This document shows positions 55,183 through 64,000 of a stretch of 64,000 nt of DNA, piece by piece. Numbering within the stretch: the first letter of the stretch is position 1; every line of letters begins with the position of its first letter. The stretch comes from Neisseriaceae bacterium (GTDB taxonomy: Bacteria; Pseudomonadota; Gammaproteobacteria; Burkholderiales; Chromobacteriaceae). The notes under the pieces were generated by a model that worked only from the letters and a program-made list of their open reading frames with translations, ran no database searches and was not told the origin of the DNA. The DNA lies in contig JAIYAC010000004.1 in NCBI GenBank assembly GCA_027489245.1, forward strand, positions 47,144-111,143, in the 5' to 3' direction. A program made the translations under genes and the position numbers.

Positions 55183-56259
55183 TTATTTAGCCAGCAGGGT
55201 AACGCGTTGGCCGTCGCGCAGCAGGTGTACCCCGGCGGTAACGACCTGCTCACCGCCATTCAGGCCGGCTGTGACATCGATACCCTTGCTGTCCGGGCGG
55301 CCTACGGTCACGGCTTTGCGGCCAACCTTGCCGGTTTTCGGGTTGATTACCCACACATACTGTTTGCCCTGTTCGTCCAGAATGGCGCTCAGCGGCAGCC
55401 GGATGGCGGCTGTGTGCTGGCCTGGCAGGCTGGCTTCTACGGTGGCGGTCATGCCCAGACGCAGCCCGGCGGGCTCGCTGGCCAGTTTCAGCCGCGCGGC
55501 GTAGGTACGGGTAGCCGGGTCGGCGTCGCCGGACAGCTCGCGCAGGGTGGCGGGGATGGCCTGCTGGCCCGCCCACAGTGTCACGCTAAAGCTGCTGGCC
55601 TGGCGCAGGTCGGCCAGGGCGTTTTCCGGTACCTGGATCAAGACTTCACGCTCGCCAGCGGCGGCGAGCCGCGCCACGATCTGCCCGGCCGCCACCACCT
55701 GGCCGGGCTCGATGCTGATCTCGCTGACGCTGCCGTCGCTATCGGCAATCAGGCTGGTGTAGCCGGCCTGGTTGCGGCTGGCAGACAGCGCAGCTTGTGC
55801 CTGCTGCACACTGGCCTGTGCGCTTTGTACCGCGGTGTGTTGGCGCTCTACTTGTGCCGCACTGATGAAGTTTTGTGCCAGCAGCTCGCGGTAGCGTTTC
55901 AGGTCGGCTGCTTGTTGTGCCAGGTTGGCTTGTGCTGCGGCCAACTGTGCCTGCTTGGCCTGGCTATCCAGCTGGTAGTCGCTGGCGTCCAGTACCGCCA
56001 ATACCTGGCCTTTTTTCACACTGTCACCGCTGTTGACGCGCTTTTCTACCACCTTGCCCGCCACGCGGAAGCCCAGCCGGCTTTCCTGGCGGGCGCGCAC
56101 CTCGCCGCTGAACTGGCGCACATTGCCTTGTGCGCTGACACCGGCCACGGTGTAGCGCACCGGGCGGGTTTCCTCGACTGGCTTCACTTCTTCTTTGCAG
56201 GCGGTCAGTGCCAGCAGCAGCGCGCCGGCCAGCGCCAGCTTGGGATAGTGCGGTGTCAT
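55183..56259 (-). CDS. RND efflux periplasmic adaptor lipoprotein
   Basis: The 358-aa protein has a lipobox LTAC with Cys21. It has the membrane-fusion architecture: a beta-barrel/lipoyl half (FRVAGKVVEKRVNSGDSVKK), an alpha-hairpin (about 95-165, rich in Ala and Gln), the second lipoyl half (SEISIEPGQVVAAGQIVARL) and C-terminal beta domains. It links the RND pump to TolC. It contains two copies of the repeated element (55317, 55936). Confidence 0.92.
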   Translation of the reverse strand: MTPHYPKLALAGALLLALTACKEEVKPVEETRPVRYTVAGVSAQGNVRQFSGEVRARQESRLGFRVAGKVVEKRVNSGDSVKKGQVLAVLDASDYQLDSQAKQAQLAAAQANLAQQAADLKRYRELLAQNFISAAQVERQHTAVQSAQASVQQAQAALSASRNQAGYTSLIADSDGSVSEISIEPGQVVAAGQIVARLAAAGEREVLIQVPENALADLRQASSFSVTLWAGQQAIPATLRELSGDADPATRTYAARLKLASEPAGLRLGMTATVEASLPGQHTAAIRLPLSAILDEQGKQYVWVINPKTGKVGRKAVTVGRPDSKGIDVTAGLNGGEQVVTAGVHLLRDGQRVTLLAK

Positions 56260-56298
56260 GTGTGTTTGCCTCGTTATCGTATGGATTTAGTTATAGGT

Positions 56299-56952
56299 TC
56301 AGTCCGGCGTTTTCAGGCCGTTCAGCATCAGGTCCAGCGACAGCTCCAGGTAGTCCAGCGGTGGCAGCGAGCGATGCTGGCTGTCGGTGAGTACACGGCC
56401 AAACGAGCAGCGCCAGGTCATGGTGAGCATCATGGGCGCCACCAGGGTGTCCACCACGGCGTCCGGGTTGATGCTGCGAAACTCACCCCGTGCTATGCCG
56501 CGGCGCAGTACCTGTAGCAGCATCTGGTGGCTGGGTTCGATCACTTCGGCGTGATAAAAGCGCGCCAGCTCGGGAAAGTTGGTGGCTTCGGCAAACATCA
56601 GTTTGCAGATGCCGCCCAGTGGCGATTCGCCGACTTCCAGCCACCAGCGGCGCATCATCAGGCGCAGCAGGTCGGCGCTGCTGCCGTCAAACTGCTGCAC
56701 CAGCTCGGCAAAGCCGGCCAGGCGGGTGACCAGGTTTTCGCGGATCACCGCCTTGAAGATGTCTTCTTTGTTTTCGAAGTACAGATACGGCGTGCCCTTG
56801 GTGACACCGGCGGCTTTGGCGATGTCTTCCATCTTGGTGGTCTTGAAGCCCTTTTCCACGAATAGCGCCAGTGCCGCGTCCAGAATCTCGGCTGGGCGCA
56901 CTTCTTTACGACGGCGCCAACGCGCTACCGGACAACAGGATGCCTTGTCCAT
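56299..56952 (-). CDS. TetR-family regulator of the efflux operon
   Basis: The 217-aa protein has an N-terminal helix-turn-helix (AEILDAALALFVEKGFKTTK, EDIAKAAGVTKGTPYLYFEN) and a ligand-binding C-terminal domain. The start at MDKASCC (56952) has AGAAGG five bases upstream; two earlier in-frame ATGs are possible. It ends 39 bases before the adaptor gene on the same strand, so it is the first gene of the operon and probably represses it, relieved by pump substrates (inference). Confidence 0.88.
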   Translation of the reverse strand: MDKASCCPVARWRRRKEVRPAEILDAALALFVEKGFKTTKMEDIAKAAGVTKGTPYLYFENKEDIFKAVIRENLVTRLAGFAELVQQFDGSSADLLRLMMRRWWLEVGESPLGGICKLMFAEATNFPELARFYHAEVIEPSHQMLLQVLRRGIARGEFRSINPDAVVDTLVAPMMLTMTWRCSFGRVLTDSQHRSLPPLDYLELSLDLMLNGLKTPD

Positions 56953-57997
<1,045 letters not shown>

Positions 57998-58015
57998 GCC
58001 TTTGTTGCTGCATGG

Positions 58016-58044
58016 AAAAGGCTGCCTGAGGGCGGCCTTTTTTG
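58016..58044 (+). terminator. Terminator after argB
   Basis: AAAAGGCTGCC (58016-58026) pairs with GGCGGCCTTTT (one G-T pair), followed by further T. Confidence 0.8.
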
Positions 58045-58134
58045 CATTTGGCAGATGGGCAGGGCGGGCTATAGTACAAGGTGCCGGCGTCATGGGGCGC
58101 CGCCTTGTTCAACCCGTCCCCGCGTGGAGGTGTC

Positions 58135-58563
58135 ATGCAGACAGTCAGGCAGTTATTGGAAAGAAAATCCGGCGAACTGATTAGCGTCAGCCCGGACGCC
58201 ACCGTGTTTCAGGCGCTACAAATCATGGCCGAGCAGGATATCGGTGCCGTGCTGGTGATGGATATGGGTGATGTGCTGGGCATTTTTTCCGAGCGTGACT
58301 ACGCACGGCGCATCGTGTTGCAGGGCCGTACCTCGGCGGGTACCAAGGTGCGCGACATCATGACCAGCAAGGTGGTGTACGTGGGGCCACAGCAAAGCGT
58401 GGCGGAATGCATGGCGCTGATGACAGATAAACACTTTCGCCACTTGCCGGTGATGGAGGCCGGCCACGTGATCGGCATGCTGTCCATTGGCGACCTGGTG
58501 CGCGCCACCATCGAAGAGCAACAGCTGGTGATCGAGCAGCTGGTGAACTACATCCGCGCCTGA
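58135..58563 (+). CDS. Tandem CBS-domain protein
   Basis: The 142-aa protein is a pair of CBS domains with no catalytic partner (VSPDATVFQALQIMAEQDIG, GIFSERDYARRIVLQG, MALMTDKHFRHLPVM, GMLSIGDLVRA). Such stand-alone Bateman modules bind adenine nucleotides and regulate partner proteins; the partner here is unknown. The start at 58135 has GGAGGTG upstream, and the longer open frame is not supported. It is convergent with the iclR gene. Confidence 0.88.
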   Translation: MQTVRQLLERKSGELISVSPDATVFQALQIMAEQDIGAVLVMDMGDVLGIFSERDYARRIVLQGRTSAGTKVRDIMTSKVVYVGPQQSVAECMALMTDKHFRHLPVMEAGHVIGMLSIGDLVRATIEEQQLVIEQLVNYIRA

Positions 58564-58580
58564 GCCGGGCAGGTTCGTCA

Positions 58581-58620
58581 CGACAAAGGTTGGCCGCATG
58601 CCCTGCGGCCAACCTTTTGT
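58581..58620. terminator. Bidirectional hairpin built from an inverted pair of GTTGGCCGCA elements
   Basis: AAAGGTTGGCCGCA (58585-58598), loop TGCCC and TGCGGCCAACCTTT (58604-58617) form a perfect 14-bp stem, extended by ACA/TGT past one bulged T. It sits between the convergent CBS and iclR genes. Confidence 0.88.
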
Positions 58621-58623
58621 GCT

Positions 58624-59409
58624 TTAGGCGCCGGGCACAATCTGCCGCGCCAGCTGCAGCAGCGCAGGGGCCACCTGGTTGCGCATGGTGTCGGCGTCAA
58701 AGGCAAAGGCCGGACCGCTGGCGTTCAGGCACAGGCTGCCCTGGCCGGGGGCGGGCGAGGGCAGGGCGACGCCCACGGCCATCACATCGCGTTCAAATTC
58801 GCCAAACGATTCGCTATAGCCGCGTTGCAGTACCTGCTGGCGCGCCTGTTCCAGCTTGGCTTGCACCAGTGGCCAGTCTTTGCCGTAGCGGGCGGCCATA
58901 TCCATGTCGGCCAGCTCGCGCTCCGCCGCGCCAAGGCTGCTGTAGCAGGCACGGCCGATGGCGGTGCTGGCCAGCGGCACGCGCGAGCCGACGCTGAGCT
59001 GCACCGATACCCGCGCCTGGCTGCGGCAGGTTTCCAGGTACACGATATCGCTGCCGTCGCGCATGCCCAGGCTCACCGAAATGGTGTGCTTGAGCGCAAA
59101 GTCGCGCATCAACGGGGCGGCCACGCGGCGGATGTCGTAGCTGCCCAGCACCGCCGAGCCCAGCGCCAGTACGGCAAGGCCCAGACGGTAGTAGCCGCTG
59201 TCGGCATCTTGCGACAGGTAGCCCAGCTTGGTCAGCGTATAGGTCAGGCGCGATACGGTGGACTTGGGCAGGCCGGTGCGCTGCGCCAGTACCTGGTTTG
59301 ACAGCGCCGACTCGCCGGGGCGAAACGCCGACAGCACGCGCAGGCCGCGTGCCAGCGCCTCGACAAACAGGCGGTCTTTGCTTTCGTCTTCCTGCGGGGT
59401 GAACGACAT
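58624..59409 (-). CDS. IclR-family regulator
   Basis: The 261-aa protein has an N-terminal winged helix (ALARGLRVLSAFRPGESALS, QRTGLPKSTVSRLTYTLTKL) and the IclR effector domain (SVSLGMRDGSDIVYLET, PLASTAIGRACYS, VMAVGVALPS). It is divergent from gcdH with 153 bases between. The gap holds two IclR-type boxes, so it very probably controls the glutaryl-CoA genes. The effector is unknown; glutarate, glutaryl-CoA or a lysine catabolite would fit. Confidence 0.9.
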   Translation of the reverse strand: MSFTPQEDESKDRLFVEALARGLRVLSAFRPGESALSNQVLAQRTGLPKSTVSRLTYTLTKLGYLSQDADSGYYRLGLAVLALGSAVLGSYDIRRVAAPLMRDFALKHTISVSLGMRDGSDIVYLETCRSQARVSVQLSVGSRVPLASTAIGRACYSSLGAAERELADMDMAARYGKDWPLVQAKLEQARQQVLQRGYSESFGEFERDVMAVGVALPSPAPGQGSLCLNASGPAFAFDADTMRNQVAPALLQLARQIVPGA

Positions 59410-59506
59410 GGTGGAAATGCTCCTGGCTGAAGAGTGGCAAGAATAGTGCAGTGCGCGCCTTGCTCCCACAAAAAACTTTACATGCCCCGGCCGCCTTGCT
59501 AGTCTA

Positions 59507-59541
59507 TTTTGCAATACAGAACTATATTCCGCAATGCGGAA
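59507..59541. promoter_or_regulatory. Two tandem IclR-type operator boxes upstream of gcdH
   Basis: TTCCGCAATGCGGAA (59527-59541) is a perfect 7-1-7 palindrome of the IclR type. TTTTGCAATACAGAA (59507-59521) matches it at 11 of 15 positions. The centres are 20 bases apart, two helical turns, as expected for cooperative binding of dimers on one DNA face. Confidence 0.75.
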
Positions 59542-59562
59542 CAAAGTGAAAAGGAGAACTGC

Positions 59563-60750
59563 ATGGCCGCTACCTCGAATCGCGCACCGTTCAATTGGGA
59601 CGATGCCCTGCTGCTGAACGATCAGCTCACCGACGAAGAGCGCATGGTGCGCGAAACCGCCTACGCCTACTGTCAGGACCGCCTGATGCCGCGTGTGCTC
59701 ACCGCCAACCGTGAAGAGCGCTTCGACCGCGACATCATGAGCGAGATGGGCGAGCTGGGCCTGCTGGGCTGTACCATCGACAGCCACGGCTGCGCCGGCC
59801 TGTCGCACGTGGCTTATGGCCTGATTGCCCGCGAAGTAGAGCGTGTGGATTCCGGCTACCGCTCCGCCATGTCGGTACAGAGCAGCCTGGTGATGCACCC
59901 GATCTGGGCCTATGGCACCGATGCACAAAAAGACAAATACCTGCCCAAACTGGCCAGCGGCGAGTGGGTGGGCTGCTTTGGCCTCACCGAGCCAGACGCC
60001 GGCTCCGACCCGGCCGGCATGAAAACCCGTGCCCGCAAGGTAGACGGCGGCTATGTACTGCACGGCAGCAAGATGTGGATTACCAACAGCCCGATCGCTG
60101 ATGTGTTCGTGGTGTGGGCCAAAGACGACGAAGGCGAGATCCGCGGCTTCGTGCTGGAAAAAGGCATGAAAGGCCTGTCCGCGCCTAAGATCGAAGGCAA
60201 GTTCTCGCTGCGCGCCTCCATCACCGGTGAAATCGTGATGGACAACGTAGAAGTGGGCGAAGACGCGCTGCTGCCGCACGTAAAAGGCCTGAAAGGCCCG
60301 TTCGGCTGCCTCAACAAAGCTCGCTACGGCATTGCCTGGGGCGCGATGGGCGCGGCCGAGTTCTGTTGGCACGGTGCCCGCCAGTACACGCTGGACCGCA
60401 AGCAGTTCAACCGCCCCTTGGCCGCCACCCAGCTGGTACAGCTGAAGCTGGCCAATATGCAAACCGAAATCAGCCTGGCGCTGCAAGCCGCCCTGCGCGT
60501 AGGCCGCCTGATGGACGAAGGGCGCGCCGCACCGGAAATGATCAGCCTGATCAAACGCAACAACTGCGGCAAGGCGCTGGACATTGCCCGTATCGCCCGC
60601 GACATGCACGGCGGTAACGGCATTAGCGACGAGTACCACATCATCCGCCACGTGATGAACCTGGAAGCCGTCAACACTTATGAAGGCACGCACGATGTGC
60701 ATGCCCTGATTCTGGGCCGCGCCCAGACCGGTATTCAGGCATTCGCCTGA
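59563..60750 (+). CDS. gcdH: Glutaryl-CoA dehydrogenase
   Basis: The 395-aa acyl-CoA dehydrogenase best fits GcdH, which converts glutaryl-CoA to crotonyl-CoA and CO2 with ETF as acceptor. Seen: [20 protein letters not shown], the FAD loop [29 protein letters not shown], and the catalytic Glu in [17 protein letters not shown]. The ATG at 59563 has AAGGAG upstream and lies after the IclR boxes. The CoA-transferase downstream supports the assignment, since it could activate glutarate. Confidence 0.9.
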   Translation: MAATSNRAPFNWDDALLLNDQLTDEERMVRETAYAYCQDRLMPRVLTANREERFDRDIMSEMGELGLLGCTIDSHGCAGLSHVAYGLIAREVERVDSGYRSAMSVQSSLVMHPIWAYGTDAQKDKYLPKLASGEWVGCFGLTEPDAGSDPAGMKTRARKVDGGYVLHGSKMWITNSPIADVFVVWAKDDEGEIRGFVLEKGMKGLSAPKIEGKFSLRASITGEIVMDNVEVGEDALLPHVKGLKGPFGCLNKARYGIAWGAMGAAEFCWHGARQYTLDRKQFNRPLAATQLVQLKLANMQTEISLALQAALRVGRLMDEGRAAPEMISLIKRNNCGKALDIARIARDMHGGNGISDEYHIIRHVMNLEAVNTYEGTHDVHALILGRAQTGIQAFA

Positions 60751-60808
60751 TGTGATGTTCCGCCGGCGGGCTTCACCCCGGCGGGATGTTGGTTCCTGTC
60801 TGTCCTTG

Positions 60809-60842
60809 AGGCCCGGCTGCAATCCGGGCCTGTTTTTTTTTT
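60809..60842 (+). terminator. Terminator between gcdH and the CoA-transferase gene
   Basis: AGGCCCGG (60809-60816) and CCGGGCCT (60824-60831) form an 8-bp stem, then G and a run of ten T. Confidence 0.85.
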
Positions 60843-60872
60843 GCAGGCAGCCCTACGTTACAGGAGACAAAC

Positions 60873-62066
60873 ATGTCAGGTGCACTGTCAGGTATCAAAG
60901 TGCTGGACCTTACCCGCGTACTGGCCGGGCCCTGGGCTGGCCAGCTGCTGGCCGATCTGGGCGCAGAGGTCATCAAGGTAGAGCGCCCCGGGAGTGGCGA
61001 CGACACCCGCCAGTGGGCACCGCCCAGCCTGCCGGATGGCACGGCGGCCTACTACCTGGCGGCCAACCGTGGCAAACAGTCACTCACCGTTGATATTACC
61101 CAGCCTGCCGGGCAAGAAATCGTGCGGCAGTTGGCCGCACAAGCCGACGTGCTGCTGGAAAACTACAAGGTAGGTGGCCTCAAGAAATACGGCCTGGACT
61201 ACGACAGCCTGCGCGCCATCAACCCGCGGCTGGTGTACTGCGCCATCACCGGCTTTGGCCAGACCGGCCCCTACGCCCAGCTGCCGGGCTACGACTACAT
61301 CGTGCAGGGCATGTCCGGCCTGATGAGCATTACCGGCCCCGCCGACGGCGAGCCGCACAAGGTGGGGGTGGCAGTCACCGACCTTTTTACCGGCCTGTAT
61401 GCGGCCAACGCTATCCAGGCTGCGCTGCTGGCGCGCTACCGTACCGGCGAAGGGCAATATATTGATATGGCGCTCTTCGATTGCTCGCTCGCCATGCTGG
61501 CCAACGTCAACATGAACTGGCTGGTGGGCGGCGAAGTACCGCCGCGGCTGGGTAACGCCCACCCGAACATCGTGCCTTACCAGGTGTTCCGCACCGCTGG
61601 CGACAGCCACTTCATTCTGGCCTGCGGTAACGACAAGCAATTCCGCACCGTGTGCGAGCTCATCGGCCAGCCAGCCTTGGCCGCAGACCCGCGCTTTGCC
61701 ACCAACCCGCAGCGTGTGCGTTACCGCGAACTGCTGGTGCCGCAGCTGGCCGAGGCCTTCCTGGCGCGTGGTCGCGACGAATGGCTGAAGCTGCTGGACG
61801 CCGCCGGCGTGCCGTGCGGCCCCATCAATACCGTGGACGAAGCCTTTGCCGACCCGCAAATACAACACCGGCAAATGGCGATGCATCTGCCGGACGCGGC
61901 CGGGCAAGCGGTGCCCCAGGTAGCCTGCCCCATCAAAATGAGCGGCACCCCCCCGCAATACAAGGCTGCGCCGCCAAACTTGGGCGAGCACACCGATGCT
62001 GTATTGACATCGCTGGGTTACAGCGCTGACGCGATTGCACAACTGAAAGCCAGTGCTACCGTTTAA
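60873..62066 (+). CDS. Class III (CaiB/BaiF) CoA-transferase, probable glutarate CoA-transferase
   Basis: The 397-aa family III CoA-transferase has [20 protein letters not shown] at the N-terminus, the [16 protein letters not shown] segment, and the catalytic aspartate in [23 protein letters not shown] precedes the start. Next to gcdH the most likely reaction is transfer of CoA from succinyl-CoA to glutarate (as in human SUGCT); this is inference from context. A terminator separates it from gcdH, so it has its own promoter or depends on readthrough. Confidence 0.85.
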   Translation: MSGALSGIKVLDLTRVLAGPWAGQLLADLGAEVIKVERPGSGDDTRQWAPPSLPDGTAAYYLAANRGKQSLTVDITQPAGQEIVRQLAAQADVLLENYKVGGLKKYGLDYDSLRAINPRLVYCAITGFGQTGPYAQLPGYDYIVQGMSGLMSITGPADGEPHKVGVAVTDLFTGLYAANAIQAALLARYRTGEGQYIDMALFDCSLAMLANVNMNWLVGGEVPPRLGNAHPNIVPYQVFRTAGDSHFILACGNDKQFRTVCELIGQPALAADPRFATNPQRVRYRELLVPQLAEAFLARGRDEWLKLLDAAGVPCGPINTVDEAFADPQIQHRQMAMHLPDAAGQAVPQVACPIKMSGTPPQYKAAPPNLGEHTDAVLTSLGYSADAIAQLKASATV

Positions 62067-62146
62067 ACGCTTGTTTGATTTTGACGCGCAGCATCAATCA
62101 TTGCATCATTGGGCAATCAAACCTCCCCCTGCGCAAAGGAGAAGCG

Positions 62147-63781
62147 GTGGAACGCGAATACATGGAATACGACGTAGTGGTAGTCGGCGGTGGCCCATCC
62201 GGCCTCAGCGCAGCCATTCGTCTCAAGCAGCTGGCAGCAGAAAAAGGCCAGGAAATCAGTGTCTGTCTGCTGGAAAAAGGCTCCGAAATCGGCGCACACA
62301 TCTTGTCCGGTGCGGTGCTGGAGCCCCGCACGCTGAACGAGCTGATCCCCGACTGGAAAGAAAAGGGCGCTCCGCTCAATACCCCGGCCAAATCCGACCG
62401 CTTTCTCTACCTGACCGAGACCGAGTCCATCCAGCTGCCTACCCCGCCGCAGATGAACAACCACGGTAACTACATCATCAGCCTGGGCAACTTCTGCCGC
62501 TGGCTGGGTCAGCAGGCCGAAGAGCTGGGCGTGGAAATCTACCCCGGTTTTGCTGCGGCCGAAGTGCTGTACCACGCCGATGGTTCGGTAAAAGGCGTGG
62601 CCACCGGTAATGTTGGCACCGGCAAAACCGGCGAAGAGGAAGGCGAGCCAGGCATCGAGCTGTGGGCCAAGCAAACCGTTTTTGCCGAAGGCTGTCGTGG
62701 CTCGCTCACCAAAGGTCTGTTCGAACGCTTCAACCTGCGCGCGGAAGCCGACCCGCAAACCTACGGTATCGGTATCAAAGAACTGTGGGAAGTGAAGCCC
62801 GAGCTGCACGAAGAGGGCAAGATCACCCATACCGCCGGCTGGCCAATGGATCAAAGCACCTACGGTGGCTCTTTCCTGTATCACCTGGAAAACAACCAGG
62901 TTGTTGTCGGTTTTGTCGTGGGGCTGGACTATCAGAACCCCTACTTGTCGCCTTACGAAGAATTCCAGCGCTTCAAGACCCACCCGGCCATCAAGGGTGT
63001 GTTCGAAGGTGGCCGCCGCCTGTCCTACGGTGCGCGCGCCATTTCCGAAGGCGGTCTGCAGAGCATCCCCAAACTCACCTTCGCCGGTGGCGTACTGGTG
63101 GGCGATACCGCAGGCTTCCTCAACGTACCCAAAATCAAGGGTACCCACACCGCCATGAAATCCGGCATGTTGGCCGCAGAAGCCGTCTTTGGCGTGTTGG
63201 CAGCCAACCCGGAAGCGCAAGGCGCCGAAGCCGTGGCGTATACCCAGGCCTTCAAGCAAAGCTGGCTGCACGACGAGCTGCACAGCGTGCGCAACATCCG
63301 CCCATCTTTCCGCTGGGGCCTGTGGCCAGCCATGATCTACTCGGCCATCGATACCTATCTGTTCCGCGGCAAGGCACCGTGGACGCTGCGTCATCAGCAC
63401 CACGACCACGAATGCCTCAAGCGCAAAGACGAGTGCAGCCCCATCAGCTATCCGAAGCCGGATGGCGTGCTCACCTTCGATCGCCTGTCGTCGGTATTCA
63501 TCTCCAACACCAACCACAGCGAAGACCAGCCACCGCATCTCAAGCTCAAAGATGCCTCCGTGCCGATCCGCATCAACCTGGCACAGTACGACGCACCTGA
63601 GCAGCGTTACTGCCCCGCAGGCGTGTACGAGATCGTTGGCCGCGAAGAAGGCAAGCCGCAACTGCAGATCAATGCGCAAAACTGCGTGCATTGCAAAACC
63701 TGTGACATCAAAGACCCCACCCAGAACATCAACTGGGCCACGCCAGAAGGCGGTGGCGGTCCGAATTACCCCAATATGTAA
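62147..63781 (+). CDS. Electron transfer flavoprotein-ubiquinone oxidoreductase
   Basis: The 544-aa membrane-associated flavoprotein passes electrons from ETF to ubiquinone. It has the FAD loop [29 protein letters not shown], the ubiquinone/FAD region [14 protein letters not shown], and a C-terminal 4Fe-4S site ([16 protein letters not shown]). The start is GTG at 62147 (AAGGAG upstream); an ATG at 62162 is the alternative. With gcdH it forms the redox route from glutaryl-CoA to the quinone pool; the etfAB genes lie elsewhere. Confidence 0.94.
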   Translation: MEREYMEYDVVVVGGGPSGLSAAIRLKQLAAEKGQEISVCLLEKGSEIGAHILSGAVLEPRTLNELIPDWKEKGAPLNTPAKSDRFLYLTETESIQLPTPPQMNNHGNYIISLGNFCRWLGQQAEELGVEIYPGFAAAEVLYHADGSVKGVATGNVGTGKTGEEEGEPGIELWAKQTVFAEGCRGSLTKGLFERFNLRAEADPQTYGIGIKELWEVKPELHEEGKITHTAGWPMDQSTYGGSFLYHLENNQVVVGFVVGLDYQNPYLSPYEEFQRFKTHPAIKGVFEGGRRLSYGARAISEGGLQSIPKLTFAGGVLVGDTAGFLNVPKIKGTHTAMKSGMLAAEAVFGVLAANPEAQGAEAVAYTQAFKQSWLHDELHSVRNIRPSFRWGLWPAMIYSAIDTYLFRGKAPWTLRHQHHDHECLKRKDECSPISYPKPDGVLTFDRLSSVFISNTNHSEDQPPHLKLKDASVPIRINLAQYDAPEQRYCPAGVYEIVGREEGKPQLQINAQNCVHCKTCDIKDPTQNINWATPEGGGGPNYPNM

Positions 63782-63788
63782 GAACACA

Positions 63789-63812
63789 GCCCGGCGCCAG
63801 CCGGGCTTTTTT
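63789..63812 (+). terminator. Terminator after ETF-QO
   Basis: GCCCGGC (63789-63795), loop GCCA and GCCGGGC (63800-63806), followed by TTTTTT. Confidence 0.92.
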
Positions 63813-63823
63813 GTACCCTAATC

Positions 63824-63853
63824 AAAAGTTGGCCGCTTGCGGCCAACTTTTTT
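63824..63853. terminator. Second terminator, built from an inverted pair of GTTGGCCGC elements
   Basis: AAAAGTTGGCCGC (63824-63836) and GCGGCCAACTTTT (63839-63851) form a 13-bp stem with T-runs on both strands. The left arm reads GTTGGCCGCT, one base off the core; the right arm is a full copy (63838-63847). It insulates the gene from the rRNA promoter that follows. Confidence 0.88.
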
Positions 63854-63918
63854 GCTTTTAGGTGCCATTGCAAATCAACACCTTAAGCAAATACTTGCAG
63901 TTTATTGCGGTGTAGGTG

Positions 63919-63947
63919 TTGACGGGTTTGGGTGGGGTGGGTATAGT
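63919..63947 (+). promoter_or_regulatory. Strong promoter of a probable rRNA operon
   Basis: TTGACG (63919-63924), 17-base spacer, TATAGT (63942-63947): the same hexamers and spacing as the tRNA-Lys promoter. It is followed by a leader ending in a boxA-like element, so a 16S rRNA gene should begin shortly past the window. Confidence 0.8.
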
Positions 63948-63992
63948 TCGCCTCCTCAGCTGACGACGCAAACGAAACAAGCAGTCAGCACC

Positions 63993-64000
63993 GCTCTTTA
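63993..64000 (+). promoter_or_regulatory. boxA-type antitermination element, cut by the window end
   Basis: GCTCTTTA at the last eight bases matches the start of rRNA boxA (TGCTCTTTAACA), preceded by a leader resembling those of Neisseriales rrn operons (recalled, not searched). Confidence 0.65.

Noticed and set aside
59410..60822. Upstream in-frame extension of the iclR gene through gcdH
   Set aside because: The frame stays open by chance opposite gcdH. The IclR family start at 59409 and the operator region behind it show the true limit.
62117..63787. Minus-strand open frame opposite ETF-QO
   Set aside because: Shadow frame; the plus-strand protein is certain.

Overview
The window is GC-rich bacterial chromosome with tightly packed genes. 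Gene content and order (dprA-smg-topA divergent from def-fmt-htpX-rsmB-DUF4390-ntrYX, the ferrooxidans-type gshA with gshB, and an rrn leader that looks like those of Neisseriales) point to a betaproteobacterium of the order Neisseriales, most likely the Chromobacteriaceae. The genus cannot be fixed from the sequence alone. I see no phage, insertion sequence or CRISPR array; this is core chromosome.

Layout. 1-4.1 kb: 3' end of cpoB, purE-purK, purC and a RimJ-like acetyltransferase. 4.2-7.1 kb: a bicarbonate-transport pair (sbtA-sbtB), an alpha/beta hydrolase and a convergent Tat-exported beta-carbonic anhydrase. 7.2-9.3 kb: fadH. 9.6-13.6 kb: a periplasmic PhnD-like binding protein coupled to a membrane PAS-GGDEF-EAL protein. 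13.6-19.1 kb: a thioredoxin-like protein, a PfkB kinase, then gshA-gshB-apbE-dgkA. 19.2-21 kb: a soluble PAS-PAS chemoreceptor and a small membrane protein. 21.3-34.1 kb: topA, smg, dprA and a LysM protein on the minus strand, then def, fmt, htpX, rsmB, a DUF4390 protein and ntrY-ntrX on the plus strand. 34.2-38.8 kb: moeB-like, a lipoprotein thioredoxin, a thioesterase, a TonB-like protein, dps, a DUF167 protein, fxsA and cutA. 38.9-39.2 kb: three identical tRNA-Lys genes behind a strong promoter. 39.3-45.1 kb: GST, DUF523 and a MocR-type regulator, then a rhodanese, a double GNAT protein and a large protein of unknown function. 45.2-47.6 kb: a sensor diguanylate cyclase. 47.7-50.5 kb: gabT-gabD. 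50.7-57.0 kb: a tetR-adaptor-RND-tolC efflux operon. 57.1-58.6 kb: argB and a CBS protein. 58.6-63.8 kb: an IclR regulator divergent from gcdH, a CoA-transferase and ETF:ubiquinone oxidoreductase, which together suggest glutarate/glutaryl-CoA breakdown with electrons passed to quinone. The window ends inside the leader of what looks like an rRNA operon (promoter plus boxA).

The most striking signal is not a gene. A 10-base word, GTTGGCCGCA (extended form AAGGTTGGCCGCA), occurs about 51 times on the two strands, against well under one expected by chance. It is over-represented between genes. Four times it forms close inverted pairs, three of which make rho-independent-type terminators. Inside genes it is nearly always written in one frame using otherwise uncommon codons. 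This is the behaviour of the DNA uptake sequences of Neisseriaceae and Pasteurellaceae, but the word differs from the known ones (GCCGTCTGAA; AAGTGCGGT). I propose it as a candidate, possibly undescribed, DNA-uptake-type sequence. The competence gene dprA lies in the window and carries a copy.
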